Source of the DNA: Trichobilharzia szidati
Lineage: Eukaryota > Platyhelminthes > Trematoda > Strigeidida > Schistosomatidae
Reading direction: 5' to 3'
Length of the DNA: 64,000 nucleotides
Assembly (NCBI GenBank): GCA_944472155.2
Contig: OX235279.1
Coordinates: 144,060,920-144,124,919, forward strand
Part shown: in pieces, positions 12,115 through 21,600 of the stretch
Layout of the letters: the number at the start of each line of letters is the position of its first letter
Numbering within the stretch: position 1 is the stretch's first letter
Notes under the pieces: model-generated
Told to the model about the DNA's origin: nothing
The model's input: the letters and a program-made list of their open reading frames with translations, nothing else
Database searches by the model: none
Position numbers and translations under genes: made by a program

Positions 12115-13570
12115 GGTTTATTATTCCACCTATTGTTTGGTATTGGTTGTGTCCTTGTATGGGTTTCGTGTGTACTGCTTTGTGGGTTAGTTCCCAGCAG
12201 ACTTGTAACATATATCCGATCAAAATTCATTTGTGTGCCATACTGTGGATACCCTGAGTTGTTGGTGGTCGAGTTCTCACTACTGCCACTTGTACTATTG
12301 AGGGTGGCATTGTTGTGACGTTGGTTATCAGTGTGTGCCATGGTGCTATTTCGCACGTTGTGGGTGCTAATACTATTGACCGTGGGGAGTGTGGGCTTAT
12401 TTATACTGCCATTGTTGTTGTTGGCATGATTTGGGGGCATATTTTCCTTTATTTTACCAATGAACTTATGGCTAGGAAAGGACAGTGTCGACTTTCGGGG
12501 GATTTTGACTTTTAGTGACATGTTTATATCTACGGTGATAGGTGGTATGGTTTTATTAGCTATTTGATTACAATTTAGTGGCCTTTCAGTTGGTGTCGCT
12601 CTCTGAGAGGATAATTCTGTGTGGTTTGAGAGGTGTGGTGTGGTGGATTCTACGGTATCTCTCAAAGGGTTGGGTATAATTGCTGCTTGCAATATCCTAT
12701 TGTTTATTCCACAGTTAGACTCAATGAGATAATTGTATGCGCGCCTTTCTATGACTGTCTTGCCCACCACAACCTTTATTAGTTTGTAATTTCTGGCTTG
12801 CGATAGGGTGTGTTGGGAGTGGATGAATTTTCTGGCCTCTGCCGGTGTTTCGAACTGAAAAAGAATAGGACATTTTTCATGTTGACTCTTCTTCAGCCTG
12901 TAGCACTTAGTCTTGGAGTTGGGCATTTTCGCCTCACTAAGTAAGATGCGCTGTACCCTTTTCAGTGCCTCATTGTCCGGAACGTTTTAGACAATAGCAT
13001 TTAGTTTAGCGTCGAGTCGTTTTGTTACTTCTGTAGTTAATGAGGATATCTACCTTAGTTACCGATTCTGTGTCAAGTTTGCTAAGGTTTACAGTTTTCA
13101 TGAGGATAGTTAGAGGAGCCAAATCACAGACCTGCGATTTGATATCGCTGATCTGACCTGATAATTTGGATACTTTAGTATTGGTTTCGAAATTCCAGGA
13201 TTTACTGACTTGTTTTTTATTTCCCTTAACTCGGCCTTAAGTTCTCCTATAGACAACTTTAGAAGTTCTATTTCTGAAGATAGTACTGAGACAGAGCTTG
13301 AAGGCTGGAGTTTTTCGATAAGCACATAAGGTGTAGGGAGGTTTCTGTACGAGCAGAGGGTACTTAATTTTTAGGAGTAGTGCTAATACTAGCTGCCAGT
13401 ACAGTTTTATCCTCAGTTTCAGGTCGACGCTTACGACATACAAGTGAGTTATGTGGCTCACTATAACCGTTTGTAGGGAGTGTATTGCTTGATGTAGCAA
13501 TCAAGGACGTAAAATTAGTCATCAGTTGTATAGGGGATTCAGTACGTTGCTTTTTACTTTGATTAACCAT
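12066..13570 (-). pseudogene. CR1-type LINE ORF1 (RNA-binding/coiled-coil protein), frameshifted
   Basis: Three frames cover ORF1. The first is a basic N-terminus (13,364-13,570). The second is a short leucine-rich coiled-coil segment with the pattern 'LSSEIELLKLSIGELKAEL' (13,110-13,325). The third is a 286-residue part (12,066-12,926) that starts with a motif like an RRM-type fold ('CPILFQFETPAEARKFI', 'KLIKVVVGKTVIERRAYNYL') and ends in a long Asn/Thr/Ser-rich tail. Position upstream of ORF2, on the same strand and overlapping it, supports ORF1 of this LINE. The element's 5' end lies near 13,620. Confidence 0.7.
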
Positions 13571-13965
13571 AACTATTTGATATAAGAGTTAATGGTCAAA
13601 GGTATAGAGGAAGTAGAGTACTTGTGCAAGGATTACAACAAGATAAATTTTATGTAAGGAATCACGCAAAAATGTAACGCAAACATTGAACGTACCACTT
13701 CGATTTGAAGAAAGGCATGTATTTAAAGAAGTTATACCTAGAAAGGACTATTATTTTCATTTTAGAGCCTTAAAGCTTTGTTATTTGCTATTTGTTTCAG
13801 ATCTTGAGGCTGTAAATTGACCACAGGCAATGGTTTTTGTCATAGCAGTTATTCTATGAGAATCAGGCATTTGATAGAGAAATAGTCCACAGACATCTTG
13901 AGGATGTTATATATATATTGCCAAAGTTTATGGAATTACCTAAATCTCATAAGTATTGTAGACGC

Positions 13966-14081
13966 TGAGGCTGGTGCTTACATTAGAAGGTACTGGCTAA
14001 GAACACGGAAATATTGGGCCGCACACAGTTTGCCATGTGCACACGTCGTTGAGGCTTTCTTGAACTCATGTCTAAACTGTG
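13966..14081 (+). CDS. Possible upstream exon A of the piggyBac-CRD gene
   Basis: An open segment follows a TTGTAG acceptor and ends at a GTATGT donor. It reads as a Trp/Arg-rich peptide with 'AYIRRYWLRTRKYW' and 'VVEAFLNSCLNC'. The next open segment (exon B) is in another frame and only some 40 bp away. I could not find a donor/acceptor pair whose phases match, so either a small intron uses a non-obvious site or the pieces are not joined. Function unknown. Confidence 0.35.
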
Positions 14082-14123
14082 GTATGTTCCACTTCCTTAA
14101 ATATTACTCTTGGATATTCTGAG

Positions 14124-14412
14124 AAACAGTGATAGGTGGACACATCTATATAACACAACGGACAATATTCCGAGAGCCGTCCGCTTAGCACCGAAACTAA
14201 ACAACGCGTTTCGAAATGCTCATGAACGTTTAAGATGTCGTCTCATCCGTCTGAACCAAAGAAATCCGGATGGTGCACTGCGGGAAATAGCAGAGTTCAC
14301 CAGGTGGTTAGACAATTTGCTAGTAAATGAACCACAAACAACTTTAAGATTACGACGTGCCCCTGTTAATCGCCTACTTTTGTCAAAATGTTTGTATTGC
14401 CTTATTGTTTCC
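14124..14412 (+). CDS. Possible exon B of the piggyBac-CRD gene
   Basis: Opens after a CTGAG acceptor and stays open to TTTCC|GTATGT. The peptide is charged and helical in character ('NIPRAVRLAPKLNNAF', 'ALREIAEFTRWLDNLL'). The donor is in phase 0, which fits the phase-0 start of exon C at 15,638. The intron between them contains a tandem repeat (14,670-15,390). No family is recognised. The 'LREIAEFTRWL' region weakly resembles 'LKEFSRLEYFI' in the gene at 40.5 kb. Confidence 0.4.
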
Positions 14413-14449
14413 GTATGTATTCATAATATAAACATGTATTTCTAAACTG

Positions 14450-15637
14450 CTGTTACACTTCAGTTCCCTTTAAATGCCTAAGAGTGACAGTTTAAAGAAT
14501 ACTTTGTTTGATTGTCTCGTGATGAGAGCGCTTTGGAAGTCAGTTATAAATTACACCGATCTGTGCCTTATTTACTACGTTTTATCAGCCGAAGATTTGT
14601 AGTTCATAGCATATCCTGAGTAACGGTGACTAATACGATTTATCGCTTACACCAAACCTATTCTTCGATAATGCCTTTTTACGGTAAATGAAGATTTTAT
14701 CCACCCAGTATCTTCTGAAATAACGTTGGTCGTGTTTAAAAAGACAGCCGGGTGCAAAATAAAGTCTTTTCGTTCTGAAGTAACGCTAGTCCGTGCTAAT
14801 ATGTCCTGTGAGGGCTGGAACAACGCTGATAAGCAAACCCAGCAGGTTCTAATCTACTCCTGAAAATGCATAGAAAAAGAACACGGTGCTGAATTAGTGC
14901 CAGTCATGCTGAAAACCGGCACTGAGTTCTAGTCTGTGCCATTAGAGAATCCATTTCAGAACAAATTCAGAATTTACTCACTACAGGATGTTAGAATTAT
15001 CTCAGAATTAGTGAGATTTAATTCAGCATTATTATAAGCTTGGGACGCTTAGAAGACCAAATTTACAACAATTCTCAACAAAATCTAACCTATGCGTCAA
15101 TGATATCATGCCCTTTTACGGTAAGTGAATATTTTATCTACTTGAAGTGAACCAAGTATGTACTGAAATAACCCTGGCACTTCTTAAAAAGGAGCACTGG
15201 ATGCTGAACCTGGGCTAGAGGAGCTGCAATAAGGCTGGTAATCTACTTCTGGAAATGCGTGGAAGAAGAGCAAGGTGGTGAATTACAGCTGGTCATGCTG
15301 ATAAACCATCGCACAGTTCCGGTTCACGGAAACAATCAAACAATGGGAGAACAGTTAGGGAGTTTACTTATTAAATAATGTTACTATATTAGCATGGTAT
15401 ACGTGAATTGGCTCAATGATTGCAGGTTTACCATAATCCTTAACTACCAAAATAATAACTGGGAACTTCAGGCTAAAAATAAGCTTAATAGTAGCAGTCA
15501 GTGACAGAAACTGACCTACACACTAAAAAATGAACAAAACATCCAAGAATACCTTTAAAATTCGATGGAAAACGAATTCACGAGAACATATAACCAGCAG
15601 ACGCGGGAACTCATCATGACCTTGAAACTGACTATAG
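14450..15637 (+). repeat. Tandem direct repeat in an intron; inverted copy at 39,520-39,830
   Basis: Two related units, about 14,670-15,060 and 15,105-15,390, share blocks such as 'CCTTTTTACGGTAA(A/G)TGA' and 'CTGGAAATGC' / 'CTGAAAATGC'. The first unit also matches the reverse complement of 39,520-39,830, including the stretch around 'GGCACTGAGTTCTAGTCTGT'. No ORF. This is a dispersed non-coding repeat of unknown class. Confidence 0.6.
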
Positions 15638-18600
15638 CATCTTTCATTGGATATTGCATCCCAGTTTAAGGCGCGCAGCTGGAATTTAATTATGACAGGG
15701 GATTCACGAGACTTCCTGAGATTGTACGCTGATACAGTAAATATGCAACTGTCTTTTGTAATTTTGCCTCAGATACATAACGCGCATGTTTTGGCTGGAG
15801 ACTTGCACTTTCGTGACTTGCGGCGTGCATTCGACATGACATGCGATCTGCAACAACATGTTGTTGGTTTAATGTACGGACATCTTATAAATTTGGAAGC
15901 CGATATAAAAATGAAAAGTAAAGGTAATATGTTTATCGTTACTAATCAATGATTTATTTTCAGGCACAGTAAGTGTTAAGAATATGAACACAGATATGGA
16001 TGCACAACCAAATCATGACGATCAAAATCAAAACAGTGAAGTTATAGGCAGTGGTATGTAAAACATTTTTGGGAGTAAACTTTACATTTGTATGAATGAC
16101 CCTAAGACAGCAAGTCATTTGGAAAGCAAGTAGCACAGGGAGACTATTTATTATTTCATTAGAATCAAAAAACCAGTTAACTAGGTGTAATGCGTTTGAG
16201 TTACATTGACTTCCTCGTCCTCAAAGTATTTATCTGTTGACTGGGTGACTGCACATATTATATTATTTTGGTACTTCGTCAACTTGGGGGATTATATTAC
16301 AATTAGAATAAGTCATGATCCTCAAGTCTTTTAGCTGCTGTCATGTGATTCTCTCGGCGGAAGTAAAGAAAAGACACTGAAGAATAAACGCAAGATTAGC
16401 CTTGGAAATCTCAGCCAGGGAGCGAAATCAGTTGAATAACAGTATACTCATAAGAGAAGTACTAAATCCAGTGAAAACAACTGATTTTGCTAGTTTAAAG
16501 TCAGACTAGGGTAAGGTTAAGGCTGCGGTAGAGGTAGGCGGGAGTATATTACGTAATGGCTGAGTTAAGGACCCGAATTAGCATTTTAGCAGAATTGACA
16601 GTCCCGAAGTCATTGATGCGTTCGTCCCCCTGACTGTATTCTTTAACTTCATTTTAGCATAAAAATGTTTTTTCAGCAGCATTTGTAGTGACCGATCGTC
16701 TAACCGTCATCGCCTTAAGGCTGGAGATCTTTACCGTTACATGTGCTGTATAAAGATTAGAATCAGTGAGACAAGTGAAATTACATTCTTAATCCAAAGT
16801 GCTGTCTGCTTTCGTGTCAACTTGATGTAGTGACGATTATTCAGGATTTCACTAAGGTATGACCACTGTGCAGTATGCAGTACATTGCTGGAAATATACT
16901 AATAATGCTGACCAAGGAGAAATATAGGAGTGATATCTTGGGAAAGGTTAGAAAAACGTTCACTTTACACAGCAATTAGTAAATACTCATTGATAATAAA
17001 ATATCTGTGGGAAGGAGGAAATACGTAAACTAAGTGAACAAGATAATGAGAAGATAAAATTGATGAGAAAGGGGTACATTGTAAAACGATTTGACTGGTT
17101 TACAGCCACGCTAAATGTTATTACTACTAGTTTCACAATTCTTTTTATTTTTCTTTTGGCGTTTTTCAATCTTCCTAATGAATTTTAGAGGATAGTTATT
17201 TAAAACCAACGCCTCTTCTATCTGTTTTATTTCATCATTAAGGTCTTTTTTTGTGCTACTTAGGGCCATTGCTCGGTTTGTTAAACACTTAACTAAGCCT
17301 GCCTTAACAGTTAAAGGATGAGATGAATTAAAGTCTAAATATCTATTAGAATGCGTTGGTTTTCTATAAACACTAGTGTGTAGTTTGCCTTCTTCTATTC
17401 GTTTTATTTTACAATCTAACATAGCTAATTCTCCTTGCTCATTTTCGGTTTCAAATGTGAATTTTATTCCCTCCACTAGTGAGTTTATGTGTGTCAAGAA
17501 GCTAGAGATATGTTCTGTTTTTAACACTGTGAAAGTGTCATACACATATCTCCACCATATTTTTGGAGTAGGATTAAACGTATTAAGTACCATATTTTCC
17601 CAGCTATCCATAAATGTATCTGCTACGATAGGGGATATTGGTGATCCCATTGCTACGCCTTCAGTTTGTCTATATATTTTGCCTTGAAATTTAAATATAG
17701 TAGATGTGAGGCATAGCTGAATCCCTAAAATAATTTCTTCAATGGACAGCTTTGTCCTATGATTGAGTTCAGTATCCGCAGTTAGTTCTTTTTTAACTTC
17801 TTCTAAGGCCATATTGACTGGTATATTAGTGTAAAGACTAGTTATATCAAAACTAACCATTGTTTCATCATTATCTAGTTGTATGTCATTTAGTTTATTT
17901 TTCATCTCATATGAATTAGTTAGTCTAGAATTTGAACGATTTCTAATGGGACATAATATTAGAGCTAAATGTTTTGATAATTCATATGTAGGGGTATTCC
18001 TAAAATCTACTATTGGTCCTATGGGATAACCTGGCTAATGTATTTTAATACTACCATACATCCTACTAGCATTATTAGTTTTAGGCATTAAATTAAACCA
18101 TTTTGACTCACCCAGTGATGGCTTCATTCTGCGTACTAATTCCGCTGTGGATTTTTTAACCTCATTCATTATTGTATCTACGGGCATCTTAATTTCCTCA
18201 TATGGACCCATTTCAATATGTTCAGTGACTTTCTTGTTGTAGTCAGATTTATTCAAAACTACGGTGGCGTTTCCTTTGTCAGCTTTTGCGATGACAATAT
18301 TTTTATCCTGTTTTAGATTAATTAAAGCTCTTAATACGTTTAATCCTACTCCAAAAATATGGTGGAGATATGTGTATGACACTTTCACAGTGTTAAAAAC
18401 AGAACATATCTCTAGCTTCTTGACACACATAAACTCACTAGTGGAGGGAATAAAATTCACATTTGAAACCGAAAATGAGCAAGGAGAATTAGCTATGTTA
18501 GATTGTAAAATAAAACGAATAGAAGAAGGCAAACTACACACTAGTGTTTATAGAAAACCAACGCATTCTAATAGATATTTAGACTTTAATTCATCTCATC

Positions 18601-21600
18601 CTTTAACTGTTAAGGCAGGCTTAGTTAAGTGTTTAACAAACCGAGCAATGGCCCTAAGTAGCACAAAAAAAGACCTTAATGATGAAATAAAACAGATAGA
18701 AGAGGCGTTGGTTTTAAATAACTATCCTCTAAAATTCATTAGGAAGATTGAAAACCGCCAAAAGAAAAATAAAAAGAATTATGAAACTAGTAGTAATAAC
18801 ATAAATAAGAGAGAATATAAGTCATCTACAGTTATACCATATAAAGAGTGGACATCTGAGACCCTACGTAGGATTCTAAATAAAGCAGGAATTAGGGTGA
18901 CATTTAAACCTACCAATTTTTGATTTAGCGCGACCACCAATCAATGTCATCGGCAGGAACTCCATCCTCACACTTGACTGGATGGACCTCACTGGTCACA
19001 ACTTCTCACTGGAACTCCTCAAAACCCTGTCATGTAGTAAGTCACTAGCGATTAATTTTCAAGAGTTTGGTTTGAAAATTAATCTGATGCTCGCTAGCGG
19101 CTGAATGGTATACGGGCTTGCCTTGTAACCGGAAGGTCCTGGGTCGAACCCCAGTGGGTGCGTGCTGCCTATGATTCCTAAACTAGGATGAAACAGCTGT
19201 CCAGTACTCCCTGGTTTTCAATGGTTCTCTAACTGATATCAATCTGTTCTTTCTCTTCTCCCTACCTTTGTGTGCTGCATGGATTGTGGCGACTTGAACT
19301 GGTGCACTTCTGTACAAAGTTCTATGTTGAAACTCGGTTAGTTAGTCATTTCTGTTAGACTGGTGTAAATTCTTGATTATCCCAGAGACAATCAAGGTTG
19401 GAGGAGAGTGGTGGAAATTGGCTTGACTAACAATATCTAAAACTCTAGGTCCACAAATCTCGTGTAGATTGAGCGTTGTTCAGGAGAAACAAACTCGGAG
19501 GATGAAGCAGGCTTTAGTTTCGGACGATGATGTATTGGTCTTATCTTCAGCGTTCAATAAACATAGGCATACTTGCTGGTGTCCAACACTTTCCATTTCT
19601 TCACCTGAAGGCGAAATTCTATTCTGTTGACTGAAAGATGCCGTGGCAATGTCTGATGGTGAAAGAAGTGCCGAGAAGGAATGCTACACCAATGAAGGCA
19701 TTCTACTAGAAATCACAGCCGTGCAAGAGCATACGGAAAGTTGCCATCTACTTACTTACTTTACTTCGGCTATCTCCTACGGGAGGATGAGCCGGCTTCA
19801 TGAACATCTCGAATCATCGCTGCCCAGGCGCGGCGATCTGATGCAAGGTTTTGCGACAGGGTTATCCAATTCTTGTTCCACAGACGGAGTCCGTAGACGG
19901 TTTGTAGCCCCAGGCACTCCATATCAGCCTTAACTGTACCAAGCCATGTTTTCAGCTGTCCACCCCTGCGACATCGTTTGTAAGAGAGTTCATGGAGTTT
20001 CATGGGAATTTGGTACGAGTGATTTCCCCAGAATCGCTCGGCCTTTTGTTTGAGAGTGCAGCTCTAGCCTTTACACAACCAAGTGTGACCTACAAGGCAG
20101 TAGGAGTGGAGTAGGGAGTCCACTATCCATTGGCAGCCGGTGACCGGAGTTCGGTTCATACGCCTTTTTGAATGAGGCCAGACATCCAGGAAATCCAACA
20201 AGCCCTTTGTCCATACGTCTGCCGGTGAGCTCCAGTGAGCTTCATATGCCAGTCGTTGGAGGTTTGAAATCAGGGTTTAGCCATCTCCCCTAGACTGTTA
20301 CCAAATGGACAGTCAACCCGGTGAAGAGCGCCGGGCATCCGCTTTCGCCCTCTCACTTTGGTGAAAAACACCTCCGCCACGTGAAGGCAGTGAGTAGGAC
20401 TTCCTCAGGAGAGGCTATGTAAGACGCCCGGTCATATGGGAGCATTTCAAGAGGTGTGCGGAGGGGTGGCCAACCCGCAGCGCAAGGCACCCACCCCCGA
20501 CCATCCTGAGGCTTTGTCATCTGAGGACCAGGGATGCCCAGTGTCTCCATTTTTGCTTAATTTCATCGTATATGTACTGACAAATGCAACTGTAATTGAC
20601 TTTATCGACTTGTAGCAAGGAGCAGTCTCATGTCTACATAGTATGCAAATGATATTGTTCTTGTAGGTAAATCTGGTGACTATATTTGGAGTCTTCTGAA
20701 CACGTTGAGCAAAACTCTCAGTATGTTTGACATGTGATTCGCTCCTGTGAAATGTAAGATAATTCTAGATGAGTGTTGTGCATCGATAGGAATTAAAGTG
20801 GTTGGGCATGTTGACCACTACATATATTTGAGAGGTTGCATCAGCATTAATGTAGTGATTGCTGACGAAATCTCAGCACAGATACGGAAGACTCGTGTAC
20901 ATTTGCTAGCTTAAGTTACCCTTGGTGTAGACGTGATGTTTGGCTATCGACAAAAAGTATGTACTGCTCAGCAGTTCGTTTTTCCTCTCTTTAAGACTGT
21001 GAGACAGGGCCGTTAAAGGAAGAGAATATGAAAAGATCAGCTGTGCATGACCATAATTGTTCCCGTTCTGTCTCCCGTGTTAAATGGCATAATATGGTGA
21101 TTTATATTGAGGTTGGGTGTGAGAGAGGCAAGTCAAGTGCTAAAGTTGTGAAGCTGGATCGATTGAGATGACTAGGGCATGTGTTATGTATTTGAGGCCA
21201 TCACCTTCCTTGTTGAGCAATGTTAACCGACCTAAGGTTAAGCTGGAAGAGAGTTAGTTGTGGTGCAGTCAAAACTCGACATCAATGCTTGGCGCCTATG
21301 ACCGGTGGTTTGAGTCACGCAATGAGATGTAGACTGTCTGGCTGTATTTCTCGAGATGTAAAGAACCAATGGCTTAAGACTGTTGGTGATATGGTTGAGA
21401 GTCGTTGTTAATGTTTACAATGTCTCAGATCCACTAAGTCTTCGTTATTTCCGATATAATTATTCATTATTTTGTAAATTTCCTTTCTCTTTTCTAATTT
21501 TTGTGCCTCATGGAGCGTGGCAACTTGAACTGCCTCACTTTTGTCGTAAAGTTTCATATGGAAAACTCAAACAGTCAGTAAGTGGTGGTGTGCATTTATC

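Noticed and set aside
12094..12515. Plus-strand hydrophobic ORFs that look like membrane proteins
   Set aside because: They are antisense to the LINE ORF1, whose Asn/Thr-rich tail gives Val/Leu/Cys codons on the other strand.
17376..17687. Plus-strand 103-codon ORF identical to part of 18,035-18,541 minus
   Set aside because: It is the antisense of the Penelope RT in the inverted repeat; the sense strand carries the RT motifs.
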